A DNA stretch of 64,000 nucleotides from Amylostereum areolatum (GCA_012932865.1 SAXG01000001.1:1105693-1169692), one strand, 5' to 3'; shown: positions 11,316 through 23,075, counted from the first letter of the stretch. Numbers and translations are program-made. The notes: a model not told the origin generated them from the letters alone.

Positions 11316-11451
11316 ACAATGACCCTCATACTCAACCGTCCTACTCGTACATCCCACTTTACTCTACCTACCTACACCCACTGCCGCATTTAGTCTTAGG
11401 TACTTGACGCGGGATACAAATGTAATCAAAAAAACAAAAAAAAACAAAAAA
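11316..11451 (+). mobile_element. Nested LINE 3'-end insertion with A-rich tail
   Basis: A 136-bp insert whose sequence matches the 3'UTR of the surrounding LINE in the opposite orientation, from about ATGACCCTC to GATACAAATGTAAT. It ends in an A-rich tail with three interspersed C's (11428-11451). It carries no coding sequence. The 15-bp duplication on both sides shows a separate target-primed insertion into the outer copy. It is most simply a severely 5'-truncated member of the same family; a SINE using the same 3' end is the alternative. Confidence 0.85.
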
Positions 11452-11466
11452 GATGTGGTCACGAGT
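11452..11466. repeat. Target-site duplication of the nested LINE (3' side)
   Basis: Second copy of GATGTGGTCACGAGT, directly after the A-rich tail. Confidence 0.85.
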
Positions 11467-11890
11467 TTGTATCGGAGCGTTGCCGCACGGGCAGGCAGTG
11501 GATTCGGTGGGGACGAAGCGAGCATAGTAGTCGCCACGGAAGCCGTGGCCGACAATGGTCTGAATGATGCGGGTGTGGACGTTGCGAGGGCCGTCGAAAT
11601 TGCGGTGGAAGGTAGATAGAGTGGTGGATGGTGGTTGTCGGACTGCAATGGATGCGAGGTTGTTGTGCGAGCGTTGAGCCCATTCGGAACGCCAGGCTTT
11701 CAGCGCTCGAGACTTTGCCTTCGCGCGCGCCCAGGAGATGGTGGAATGGATGAGGGGTGTACCATGGACTCCCTCCTTTGCGACGGTGTCTGCCCGCTCG
11801 TTCCCGACTATGCCTTTGTGCCCCGGAACCCATGCTACTTCGATCCTGAGGGCCTCCGAGGTTGGGAGTAGGGTGTGAGTGTGTCGGCGG

Positions 11891-11905
11891 ATCACGTGGT
11901 CGCAA
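11891..11905. repeat. Target-site duplication of the outer LINE (5' side)
   Basis: Second copy of ATCACGTGGTCGCAA. It marks the 5' truncation point of the outer LINE, about 130 bp upstream of the COG5 ATG. Confidence 0.85.
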
Positions 11906-12036
11906 AGCGCGACGCCCCATTGAATTTAGCCATGGCCAGCGTCACTCAGACTGGTGCTTCATCCGTTTCTATTTGACCTTCGTTGCATAACTTACTATCA
12001 TTTGACACTCGATTATAGAAGCATTATACCATCGAT

Positions 12037-15000
12037 ATGTCGTCAGGTGAGAGACTTTCAGCCCCGAGGAGCGCGTACTTACCAAATTCTTGGAACAGAC
12101 TATAGCGTTTTCGCTGCCGCTGAGTTCGATGCCAACGAATACGCCAACGCCGCTCTCGCAGGAGAACCATACCCTTCACAAGCAGGAAGCTTGAAGCCCC
12201 CACGCTCTTTCGGCATAGAACCAGCCAAAGAAGATATCTCAGTTGCAATTTCTAAACTGGATGTGGGTATCGACGATGTCTCCAAGCAGATCAAGAACGT
12301 GGTGTGTACATTCTTGACATAGGGTTTTCATAGTTCTTCTCATCGTCGTCTGAACTTGAGTAGGTGACCGTGCACCATGAAGGATTGCTCGTGCAAGCGG
12401 CAAGCGTTGGCGATTTAGAGGGCTCGTTCGGATCTGTGAGGGCGGGATTAGATGAGCTAGACACATCTCTGGACAAGTGAGCTGTTTTCGTTAGATACCT
12501 CACTTCCACTAATAATGTGACCTTAGACTGCGTCAGAAAATTCGCGTCCCATATCAAGCAATGCAATCGAATGTAACCCGCCTACAGCGCCTCCAACAAG
12601 TTTCTGACGTTCTCCGACGAACCTCGCGTTTTGTCATCCTCGCCAAACGGTTACAGGCACAGATAGCAGACCTTGGAGAGGAGAGTGACGTCCCCGAAGG
12701 CAAACCGGAGGTCAAGGTAAACGGGGCTTCGCTAGACAGGCAACGTAGTTCCACGCCTGGCCTGGACCATGAGGGGGAGAAGGAGCGCACTCTGGCGCAG
12801 GCTGCTTTAAGTGTAGCGGAGCTTAGTAGGTTTCGTTTCTCTCGGATTCCTGCTGTGAGCTTACACACTTCAGATGACCTGCTGGAAACGACATTCGAAG
12901 GCATGTCTACATCAGAGACAATGAGCTCTGAAGGCCCCCCCAGCGACGGACGAATATCCCTTCATTCAGTAAACGCCGTTGCTTCACATATTCCATTCAT
13001 CGAGTCAGTGCGTAACAAAATCACCATTGACATGGAGTCAATGGTGTTGGTAGGCTTGACGGAGACGGTATATATGCTACTTAGACTCATCCCCATATAT
13101 CCATTAATGATACGCCTTAGAACCAGTCTCTTCTCGCCTCTTCCCTCCAAACGGCACACAATTTGCGTGTACTTCCCGACCTGGTGCAGAACCTAGTAGC
13201 AGACCTCTCAACGGCCGTGGAAACACGAATCAAGTCAGCTTTCGATATGTCACGTATATCCAAAGAACTCTTGGCGAAAGGTATGTTGTGGTTATTTTGT
13301 ACGTGACTCGGTGTGAACACCTGGAATAGATCCTACTCCTGGTCCCTCTGGTGTTTCATACAAATCCCGTGTTAGGACTGAACCCACCAATCTGACTGCT
13401 CCTCAGTGGACAAATGCATTGTGGACGAGGTTATCGTCTTTGATTGAAGACATGGCCGGTGCCTGTATCAAAGTCCGTCGAGATATAACTCGCTCGTACA
13501 TTCACGAATTCTCATCGCTTTTGTTAGGTTTACACACTGGAGAAGGTTCTGAAATTAAAAAAGGATCCTGTATCGCAAGTTGTATTTCTGGATGAGGCTA
13601 TGAAGGTGTGGTTGCTTGTAACTTCTCGCACATCTTATTCACAACGCCTTCCTGTCAGGTTTTGGAAGGGAAACCCAGCACAACTTTTTGGACTGCCCTC
13701 GGTCGTTCCCTGGAAAAGCAGTCACGCGATAGTGCTAAGAGTACGCGATGCACCCTCGTCCATATTCACGGATGCTGAACTGAACATCTTCCCAGACTCA
13801 ACCTTCTTACAACAAACACTGAGTTCGGGGTACCCCCGACTACTTCGATTATTCCATGACTTTTTCGCCAAGATCGCCGTACACACGGACACCGTGTACA
13901 CGCTCACACAGCAGAGGTTTGTCTCTCAAGGCTATGTCCAATTTCTTGGGTCTTATCATGCCGTTCGCTTAGTACGGAGACCGTTCTCGTTCTTCGCGCC
14001 CTATCTACTTTCGAAACCCTCTACCTCTCTCGTGTTGCCAACCGTCTCAATGAAACCGTGGGCCAAGCCTTCCAAGGAGGCGCACGATCTCCTCCAGGTC
14101 TCGCAGAGGGTATCAATATCTCTCGCACGATCGCAAATGAACTCGATTCTGCCAAATTTGACCCCCTCCTGGTCCGCTCTGTCGCGAGGAGCGCTAAATC
14201 AAGTTTGGACATGATGATGACCCGCCTGGACGGACTGATACCTCGTGATCGTTCAGCACTGTCTCTCGCTGGGCCAACGGCGACTCCCCAGCAAGCATTA
14301 AACGCGTCGATAGCCACCTGTCTGCACAACTGCTGGTCCCGCCTGCGCAAACTTGAAGATGAGTACCCTGAAGTTGTATTCAACGTCATCCGACCTACAC
14401 TCCAGGCTCGTACCACCCAAAGCTTCATCTTGATGATACCATCTGACTGACGCTTATCTCAGGAGATGCATAATGTCTTCGATCGCATGGTTGATCCTCT
14501 GCTCGGTGTGATCAAACGCGAGTTGGGTTCCATTGTTGCAAGGCTGCACAAAGATCCCGGTGCCCCAGTTGACCCTATGATGGGCAGTACAAGCCCATAC
14601 TTAAAGGACCTTGTGGATAAACTCAATTTTATCAAAAAAGAAGTGCTGAGCCGATTCAGTCTCGAAGATGTCACCCGGGAATGGTGTTGTCCCATCTCAT
14701 TGTGCCGGCACGCAAAGGGCTGACGTAAGCTTTGCTCCCTCTAGGACCATCTCCATCGTTCAATACGTGATGAAGATTTTCGTCCTACACATTTCTATTG
14801 TGAAACCTCTCGACGAAAGCAGGAAACTCCAGCTGACGAATGACATGACTGAATTTGAGTTCGCTCTGAGTGCGTTTTTGATCCAGAACTCACAAACCAA
14901 ACGAGGCGAAAATCTCGACGTTGCGGGGAACGATTATAGGACACTCCGTGCGATGAGGTGTGGTTTCTTCTTAGTGTAGCTTGCCTCTCGGACTAATAGA

Positions 15001-15319
15001 GCGCCACAGGCCCCTTCTTTTCCTGGATAATAGCTCTCTAGCTTCCCCGCAACACACAACAGGCCTCCCTCCACTCATTGTCCTTCATCACATCTTCGTG
15101 CGGTCACCTATTTCCCTTCCTCATGCCCTCCATGGATGGCAAGAAACTGAATACGTTCGTTGGTTGGAGGAACATTCGGAGGAAGAGGCTTTGACATTGA
15201 TTGACGGAGGCTTGTCACGCTGGGAAGGTGTAACTGAATCAGAAGGCACTGATCCATCCGCCGCAGTAGAGTATGTACAACTTGCTCGCACAGTTCTGTC
15301 CAACGCTAGGAGTATCTAA
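12037..15319 (+). CDS. COG5: Conserved oligomeric Golgi complex subunit 5
   Basis: Cog5 belongs to lobe B of the COG tethering complex, which captures retrograde intra-Golgi vesicles at the cytosolic face. About a dozen exons join into one frame: a 10-nt first exon (12037-12046), then exons from 12099, 12364, 12527, 12874 and 13121 onward to a stop at 15317-15319. Landmarks: AAAEFDANEYANAALAGEPY at the N-terminus, SLHSVNAVASHIPFIESV, SAFDMSRISKELLAK, VVFLDEAMKVLEGKPSTTFW, LRLFHDFFAKIAVHTDTVYT, GQAFQGGARSPPGLAEGINI, FDPLLVRSVARSAKSSL, FVLHISIVKPLDESRKLQLT and PLIVLHHIFVRSPISLPHAL. The intron at 14406-14462 appears to use a GC donor. The intron at 12826-12873 is 48 nt and stop-free. Total length of roughly 800 residues is normal for the family. 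The LINE insertion ends about 130 bp upstream of the ATG. Confidence 0.93.
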
Positions 15320-15427
15320 TCGCGTCTATACTTCATAATAATTTATTCTCGTCTAGTTGAGACATCTCCGGGAAAGGTCCATGTATCAATTGATTGAACG
15401 CTCGGTATGTTCAGCCGGTAGCTACAA

Positions 15428-18251
15428 CTAGTCGATGCGTATCGATCCATACAATCTTCGCATAGCCCAGTATGTTGCAAGGAATCCGATTGAACCTGTA
15501 GCAGATGATCAATGGAGTACAGGTGTCAATGTGACGTAGCACGGACCTGTAATCAGGAAATCCAGCACGACGAGGAGGAAAAGGTAGCCGAGGTACAGAA
15601 CGACTCCAGAGAATGAATCGAGGGAGAGGCGGGATGCCCAATAGAAAAGGCCATAGGCGAGAAGCCAGAAGGCACTTCCACCACCTGTTAAAAACGCTCG
15701 CCAGTGCCATCTGTGGACGAGATAATGAGAAATGTGACACATAAGATACAGCACATGCGCACGCACCTGTATTCCTCGGCGCAAAGAATAAAATAGGTGA
15801 ACAGGATCGTTACTGTCGCTGTTGTCAGAGCAACGACACCTGCTGTGAGAGCGAGGAAACCGAAGGCATAATATGCCCTAGACGCGAAGAGGCTGGACAA
15901 CACGAAGTAAAGTTCGACAAATGCAGCTCCTATGTCCACGGATCAAGACTGATCCACAGATACGTGGTAAGTACACGTACCGAAAGGAAGAATTCCTGCA
16001 AGGAGGGTTGCAGCCTGAGAGTTAACGTTATACGTCATCAGAAAAGCATAACAGCAAAGTAGGTGGGTGAATATTACCCATGGTCTGAGATATTTGGGCG
16101 CAGGTGGGATCTGGCGGGGTATAGGATTGACTCGGACTGGATGAGCCACGGCCTTGAATGATTGCAGCGTCAGCAGATGTCCACAAAGAATATGCTGGAC
16201 ACATACCCCGTGCTTCGCCCCAAAGTAAGCACCAATCCACGAGAGTGGCGCGGACACGCCGAACCAGAGAACGACAATTAGAAGCATGGTACCTATATTG
16301 TGTAAGTCGCAACCGATGGAGTATGGAAATGACGCTTACCAAAAGGAACAGCGCCTGAAGACCCAGCAGTGATTAAGAACAAGTTTAATAGGAATACGAC
16401 GGCGAAGACGAATCTAGAGCAGATGATAAGACTTCAACAGTGGTCAGCATGCAAAAGACGCACGTAGGGAGCACCGTCGCAGTGAGGAAGGCGTTTTTGC
16501 GTCGTTCTCCGCCGCCCAGGGATGCATAGACACGGCTGGATACATAGCCGCTGACACTGCACGCCAGAAGGTCAGAGAGCTCCGAGTTTCGCAGAGAAAA
16601 CGACTTACACTCCGAACAAGGTCCAAAAAACCATCATGACCGTGGCGAGAGACCCACGATTGGAAGGTGACAGAAAGCCAAGCAGGGCAAAGACTCAAGG
16701 TGGCTGATAAGTTACACATAAGAAAGACCGGAGACAACGCTCACCAAGTGTAACACCAACCATAGAACACAGCTGCGCGCCATTGCCAACAAGGATAGAT
16801 AGGGCCATCGACTTGTCTGGTGTACGGAATACTTCACCATGAACAAGCTTCCATCCCCAGTCTTCTTGTACATCCTCCTGCAAGGAACGTCAGTCGAGTT
16901 AGATGTAAAGAAGCTTGTATGCGTACACTAAGATCGATGGCGTTGTAGCGGGAGATCTGGATATTGGTTAGTCTACCGAGCAATATCAAGTAGACTTGCC
17001 ACATACATCTCGCGATACACTGCGAAGAAGGATCATAGATACCATGACGCAAAGGAACACGACAATAACCAATGAGTTGACCAAGCTAAACCAATGGATA
17101 CGTGGGTCGAAGATGTGAAGATAGTTATCCCATCTCGTCGCCTACGATAGTGAGAACAAGGGTTTTGCATCAAAAGTAAAGATCCATACCCAAGGTGTAG
17201 ACGATTCCTATGATAGCAGATATTAGGAGCGTCCAAATCGAAATAGGGAAGGAGAGCCACACACGTTCCACATTACTCGGTACGTATACCGAATTTTGTT
17301 TCGTCCATCTTCATGCAACCGAAATGGTTCCACGTCGGAGTCACAATCCAGAGTCCCGTCTTGGCTCCCCCCACGGCTGACCAACACTATCAATAGGAAT
17401 GTGTTCATGGTACGTACATATACTCACCTTGACGGCCAAACGAGAACCCCGACGACACGGTAGTTTCCCTCGCTTGGTGAATGATATCTTTTGATGACGG
17501 TGAGATGGGGGGAGCGGTCGAGACCAAAGACTGTTTACCGGAGTACGACATCATAATGGTTGTTTATTGTGGGGGCTTCGTCGTACGGAGGATCATCATT
17601 GCCCAAGTTGAAGCCCATGTCGAAAAACATATCTCCCGTCTTGACGTCTACCTTCATTTCAGCCGCAGGAAGACCGTCAATCAGCCAGTTCAATGCATAG
17701 TCTTCCCGAATACGGTCGTTGATGAACTTGGCATCTTCCTTATCAACAAGTGAAGAGCATAGGTGCTGACATGTACCATTATCTTGAAGCATCCGGATCT
17801 ATTGCTTTGTCAGTATTGAAAGTGGGGAGAAGAAGAAGACGGACATTGTAGGAAGAGTCAAAGATTCGGTCCCCAAATAGGATCGAACCTAAGGATTCGG
17901 GCTGTTTGGTCGGGCCACCGTCTGGCTCGCAAAAGTGGAACGCAGGGTTGTAGTAGTCGTCTGTGTGGCCTCGTTAGAGGTATGCTCAAGGTGTACGCAA
18001 TGAGCCTCACAGTTGATCAAGGATTTCTAGTGTGGGCAGTAAGTGTCATGCTAAGCAAGATATGAACCACGCACTAGCTTCGCGTTGTCATTTCCGGAAA
18101 GCATAGGCGTCAATGCATTGACATAAAGATCGACCTTTTCGCCTTCCTTATAATCGTGGGGTGCTGCTCCAGGCAAGTAGAATGCATTCGCGGAAGCCGC
18201 AAATACGGCGGCCATGGTCCCGCAGACATGCAAGCGACTCGCTAAGACCAT
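15428..18251 (-). CDS. EMP70: TM9 superfamily (nonaspanin, EMP70) protein
   Basis: Endosomal/Golgi nine-TM protein of the EMP70 family, linked to cargo sorting, copper homeostasis and adhesion in other fungi. A signal peptide of about 23 residues (MVLASRLHVCGTMAAVFAAS) precedes FYLPGAAPHDYKEGEKVDLY, the family's mature N-terminus. Further landmarks are KSLINYDYYNPAFHFCEPDG (joined over two introns), IREDYALNWLIDGLPA, and the C-terminal ending SIGFLATYWAMRRLYGSIRI. That ending closes with the usual lysine/arginine-poor variant of the Golgi-retention tail (SIRID) just before the TAG at 15428-15430. More than ten introns split the TM region. Two nearby ATGs (18251 and 18215) could start translation; the first is chosen because it gives the complete signal peptide. 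ATCACGTG lies about 140 bp upstream. Confidence 0.92.
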
Positions 18252-19714
18252 TTATCAGCCTAAGAAGACAATTCGTGTGACTGCCGACGAGTGTGAGAGG
18301 AGACAAGAGCTGTTCGTGGTCGTGGTGAAGTCCAGCAGAGTGCAGCGGCGACCAGTCTCGACCAGCGCAGCGCGCGCTCAATGGCTTCACAATCACGTGG
18401 TTTATTTCCGACGAGTCAAGTACATACTTACTGGAACATTGACCGTACAAACTTACTAGCCCTAACGATGAAAGTACACGGGAAAGAACACGTGTATTTT
18501 ATTTCGCAACCTCCGTACCACATGCTATCTTTTCCTACCCCTTTCCGGATAAAACGACACTCAAAAACGACACCCAAGAAGTCCTGCCAAAGTCCGCTGT
18601 GAAGTACACACCTAGCACTTATGTAGAGAGTCCAAATCTTCCGCTGAAACCCCATTCTCGCCGGATATACCGTAATGTTGAAGTTGAAGCTTGAAGCTTG
18701 AAGGCCGAGGTTCATGATGGTACTCCCCAAGATGACCCAAGATTGAACGAACGACCAAACAACGATACCTTGATCTCACTGTCCTCTGACTGTAAACACT
18801 GGCAGAGGTGAGAAGGGATCCGCTCCGAGTTCGACCACAGGGGAAGACCCACAATGGAGTAGAATTGCGTTTCGCGGGGCAATGTTTTGGCCTTGATTTC
18901 ACGCAAGCGGGTCTCGAAATATCCGACCGAACAATTGCCCCTTTGCCATGTGTCGAGTAGCCCAAGCATACTACCTTTTCGCATCCTATGCCCGAAGACA
19001 ACCAGCCTCCCATTCTTTGTGAATGGAATGACTTGGATCTACACACAGGGGGGGCGTTCAATCAACGTCATATTTATGTTGGGGAACACACCCACCGACC
19101 ATCCACTGTTGACGGTGAAAAAACTAAGCAGATACAGTGACATCAACATCAACTGCATGATACACTAGTAATTTCTCTTACCGCTTGACTTACACGTCAA
19201 TATTCAACATTCAAATTTTCCACCTGATCGCGTACAAAGTGACCAATCTTTGAGTAGCACCCCCGAAAATCTTGACCTGGTGGTCCGCTATCTTCGGACA
19301 CATCAATTGTAAATTCACCGCCAACAAAAAGAGATCTCCTTACTGTCAAGACATCCTACTTCGGAAGATAATGCATGATTGTCGGAGGTCGATGCTTCTA
19401 GCGACAGAGAATCGACCGTGGTGCAGTGGGCCATCGTAGAGTTCGGAAAATTCTTTGAATAGAAAGTGAGTGCTGACAGTTGTACCTAGAAGCGCCGGTA
19501 TTTATTAGCAAGTTGATTGTCGACAACATAAGTATGTGGTCCTTGTGACAACTTGTGTGGTCCTATGTTCGCAACGGGCGCTTGAAATAACGGACCGGAT
19601 TCCCGATAACTGTACAGTCGGTCTCTGTGCTGGACCCACGTGATAGATCGGGTCTTGCCGTGTCCAGCACGGTGCTCGCACGCTCTCTGCACATCGTTCA
19701 TCACAACCTCAAGA
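18252..19714. other. Long intergenic region between divergent EMP70 and RPS23
   Basis: 1.46 kb without a supported gene. It holds the promoters of two divergent genes. Notable points: ATCACGTGG near 18391, a (GAAGTT/GAAGCTT)-rich patch at about 18672-18700, and CCACGTGAT at about 19636, some 75 bp upstream of RPS23. A 90-codon open frame on the minus strand (18984-18712, starting MRKGSMLGLLDTW) has no partner exons or recognisable family and is not called. Confidence 0.6.
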
Positions 19715-20416
19715 ATGGGCTGTACGTCGTGCTCGCTTCTTCTCAAGCTATCAGCACCCCTCATTATACTCCATGCTTTCTAGCCAACAAACCCCGCGGA
19801 TTGCAAGCTGCGCGCAAGCTTAGGAACGGTCGCCGCGAAAACCGATGGGTCAGTGTACCGTTCTCTGTAAAACTCAGACTCCTGACCGAGGGCTTTGTAC
19901 GATCTGCTGCGGTGGTATATCAATAGGCGGACAAGTCCTACAAAAAGCGCGCCTTGGGTAACTTCTATAAGACCTCCCCCACTGGCGGTTCCTCGCACGC
20001 CAAGGGGATCGTCCTCGAGAAAGTTGGTGTGGAGGCGAAACAGCCCAACTCTGCTATTCGCAAGTGCGTGCGTGTACAACTCATCAAGAACGGCAAGAAA
20101 GTCACTGCTTTCGTGCCCGTAAGTGGTCACCCTCTGGCGTCCATTCTCGACCACACGGGCTGATCTGCTGCGATAACAGAATGATGGCTGCCTCAACTTT
20201 GTCGACGAGAACGACGAGGTCCTTATCTCAGGCTTCGGTCGTCGCGGAAAGGCCAAGGGAGATATTCCTGGTGTTCGTTTCAAGGTAGTGAAGGTCTCGG
20301 GTGTTGGTCTCCTCGCTCTCTGGAAGGAGAAGAAGGTGCGTGGTCTCTTCCTTCGCACGCTCTACTCCTCCCCTAATCGGTCCTTATCCTCTCAACAGGA
20401 GAAACCCCGTTCATAA
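19715..20416 (+). CDS. RPS23: 40S ribosomal protein S23 (uS12)
   Basis: Five exons, join(19715..19721, 19784..19848, 19927..20118, 20180..20335, 20399..20416), give exactly 145 residues, the family's length. uS12 sits at the decoding centre of the small subunit. The sequence is nearly invariant: [35 protein letters not shown], the decoding loop [15 protein letters not shown] with the proline that is hydroxylated in fungi and animals, and [20 protein letters not shown]. The first coding exon is only ATGGGCT (7 nt); the second codon is completed across the intron to read MGSNKPRG, close to yeast MGKGKPRG. Codons are strongly C-ending, as expected for high expression. Confidence 0.96.
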
Positions 20417-20812
20417 ATGCTTTTGTCATCTTTCTATCTGTTGTTTTACCACCCTTTTCGGTCGTCCGGTTTATGCGATCATGCCATGTATTGCCGCACC
20501 CATGCTCTCCACACGAATAAAGCCATACATAAGCCCACATCCTGTTCCGCATAACACCCATATCAAAAACAGGCTCCCGCCTGCATCCAATGCAACCGAA
20601 TGACATGCATTGCATTATGTGTCAGAATGTGAGATACGAAAACTGAGGATTATGTATGCGCAGATAGGTATGTCCTGCTGTGGACGTAACCGTAAGAAAC
20701 ATATGTGAGTGCTATCATATGGGGCGAGCATTTATACGCTCGGATGTCCATCGACCATCTCCACCACCGGCCACCGAATCCCTGAACATAGCGAATTCCG
20801 CCAGTCGTGCTA

Positions 20813-22964
20813 TTAGAACGGGAGAGCGATGCCCTGGCCCTCCAGGTACCCTTTGAGATCCACCATCAACTCGATTTGCTCCCTAGTGCTGAGTCCACTG
20901 ACAATCGTCTGCAGCACAGCGCCCACGGTGACGTGGTTCTCACGAATGAGGCTGGTATAGTAAACGTAGGTGAAAACACCCATCAAGAACCTGAAATTGC
21001 CCAATCAAGATGGACACGAGAAGTCCGGAGCGAGGTCAGACGTACTGGCAATCCATACGGTCCGTCATTCCTCCGTGCCCAGGGATACTGTGACCAAAGT
21101 CCTTGATATTGAATGCGCGCTTGAAGCCAGATGCGAAAAAGCCTCCGAACGGCGCTACTAACGACGCGAAACACGCGAGGAAAAAAAGGTGGATCTGATA
21201 CGGCGTGTATGGGATCGTTCGGATTTCGCCAGGAAGCTACACATACCGAGTTAGAGCTGACGTCCCGGAGTCGTGAGCGGAACACGTACCAAAGTAGACA
21301 AGAAAACAGCGACCGGCTGCCAAATCACCCATTCACGCCAGACGAACACCGGATTCGGAGTGCATTGAATATCTCCAAGTGCGTTGACACCAATGTTTCG
21401 CGCAGGACAAATCATGTAGTTGAACCGGCTGAAGTACGTGCCCCAAAGAATGGCAAAGACGATGGTGCTAATGAAGGCGCCAACAAACCCTTCGACCGTC
21501 TTCTTGGGTGACAACTTGATGAGGGGGGTGCGACCAACCGACATGCCCCATATGTAGGCAAAGACATCGTTGCAAATGACAAGCGACGCTGGCACCCAGA
21601 ACCAGATCATGCCCTCCAGGATGTTGTTCATGATGAAATGACTGTTGAAGTCGTGTTAGGGACCCGTTGGGATATTGGACAGGGATGACACACCTTGACA
21701 CAACAACGAGAAGTAGAGTCATATGGACCCAACAGAACAGACCGAACTGCTGTTTCAGATAACCTTTCTTGAGAGACATCACGAAACCCATGAAGCCCAG
21801 CGTGTAGAGCGTAAAGCTGATCATGCGATGGTTGGTGACAAAAGGAACCAACTTTGCTTCTGCGAACACCACATGCTTTGAAATATGGTCAGCGTACTTG
21901 GACGGAGTATGCCAGGAACAATCGCACCTTGAAGTAGTAGATGATACTCTCGCCATACAAGAAGTAGTTGGTGACAGCGAAGAAGTACCAGTTCAGTGTT
22001 TTACTCCAGGGATCTTTTTCGTCATCACTCTTCTTTGTGTCCGTGAGTGTGAACAAGGTGGTTACTTCATGGTACACAAGCCCCTGACATAACCAGACAA
22101 GGAGGATCATAGGCCCGTGGCCCATGAGTAAAACACCTACAATTGATGAGTGTGTCAGTCAAGTCCCGATACGCAGAACTGTGAAAGCACAAACCAAGGA
22201 AACCGCCAATCATGATGAACGTCCACAACGTCCTCGTCAAGATAGCCTGCTTTTTCTTCGTACTTTCGGAGTCTTGCACGGTTGTCGATTGTAGGGGTGA
22301 GGGGTTGACGTGGCCATTAACAGGCTTTTCGATAGGCGCCGCGACACTTGGAGGTGCATAGGTTGATACAGAAGGTTTTGCGGAAGGAACCTCAGTAGTA
22401 GGAGGGGCTATTGGGAGGACAAGAGGGGATAAAAGAGGCGAAACTTCGGGTTCGGGTTGGACAGCTCTTAGGACATTACTCGCGTGTCCAGTCCTCGGTT
22501 CGGAAGGCGCGGCATCGTGCACAGGCGCAGGTTTATCATTCTCGACGACGACGAAAGAAGCATCTACGCCAGAGGCGTTCCGGAAGGATTCATCTGGCGG
22601 AAGGGACGACGAGTCTGGGGGCGCGGGCGATGCTCCGCTCTCTGGAGTGACAGACGCCGATCCACGTTTCCGCTGTTGTTTTTCCAGCCGAGCGGCCTTC
22701 TTTTGAGCAGATTTGGAGAGCTTCACGGGTACATCCCTACGTGCGATTGAAGAACAATGTCAGATAAAAAAGAAACCGGAGAACCGACTGTGACACGCAC
22801 TTGGTCGGCTCAGGCGCGGGTGCTGGCTCAGGCGCGGGTGCTGGCTCAGGCTCGGAAACCTCCTCCTCGTCCTCCTCCCCAGAGTCAACTGTGAGGAGGT
22901 CGAATGCAGTGGGGGATGCTACAAAAGACGCCGTAGACTGTCGGGAAGGACGAAGGCGACTCAT
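20813..22964 (-). CDS. CDS1: Phosphatidate cytidylyltransferase (CDP-diacylglycerol synthase)
   Basis: Makes CDP-diacylglycerol from phosphatidate and CTP in the ER membrane, feeding PI, PS, PG and cardiolipin synthesis. The CdsA signature is complete: [20 protein letters not shown] followed by GMTDRMD. Other landmarks are [52 protein letters not shown], and [20 protein letters not shown] with [13 protein letters not shown]. About eight TM segments are seen. Start: exon 1 (22801-22964, MSRLRPSRQ) splices exactly in phase to [20 protein letters not shown] at 22736, giving a cytosolic N-terminal extension of over 200 residues rich in Ser, Pro and acidic residues, with a (PAPE)n repeat. The yeast enzyme has only a short tail here, so the extension is the odd feature. 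The 11-mer CGCGTCGCGTC lies about 100 bp upstream of the start. Confidence 0.93.
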
Positions 22965-23064
22965 GACGGATGCTGGTGGTGGTACGAAGGACGAGGAAAG
23001 GGAATGACGGGGCAGTCGAAAAGGCGCGTGAAATGATCGTGACGTAAGACGGTGAGTTGCACGA

Positions 23065-23075
23065 CGCGTCGCGTC
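23065..23075 (-). promoter_or_regulatory. CGCGTCGCGTC promoter motif upstream of CDS1
   Basis: Exact 11-mer (GACGCGACGCG on the other strand) about 100 bp upstream of the CDS1 start. The same word recurs at 39096-39106, 46256-46266 and 55339-55349, each in an intergenic region next to gene starts. Confidence 0.45.

Larger units (their letters stand above)
10913..11890 (-). mobile_element. 5'-truncated LINE (non-LTR retrotransposon) with RNase H domain, degenerate
   Basis: On the minus strand the frame from 11890 reads RIEVAWVPGHKGIVGNERAD followed by a Cys-containing stretch (CPCGNAPIQTRDHI). This is the RNase H and C-terminal tail seen in Agaricomycete LINE polyproteins. After a second insertion (11316-11451) it continues as CPLFEDQRHHLRAVSRTL to a stop at about 11092. 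A +2 shift after TRDHILAA shows that the copy is dead. A 3'UTR of about 150 bp ends in GGGATACAAATGTAAT plus an A/T-rich tail. The endonuclease and reverse transcriptase are absent, because the 5' end is cut at 11890. Flanking 15-bp repeats identify target-primed insertion. It lies between GPI18 and COG5. Confidence 0.88.

Noticed and set aside
10920..11440. Inverted repeats around 10930-11030 and 11335-11430 looked like terminal inverted repeats of a DNA transposon.
   Set aside because: Each arm ends in an A/T-rich tail and has its own separate target-site duplication, and the DNA between is the end of a LINE reading frame. Two opposed LINE 3' ends explain it better.
18712..18984. 90-codon minus-strand frame in the EMP70-RPS23 gap.
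   Set aside because: No splice partners, no family resemblance and no codon bias. It is possible in a chance frame of this length.
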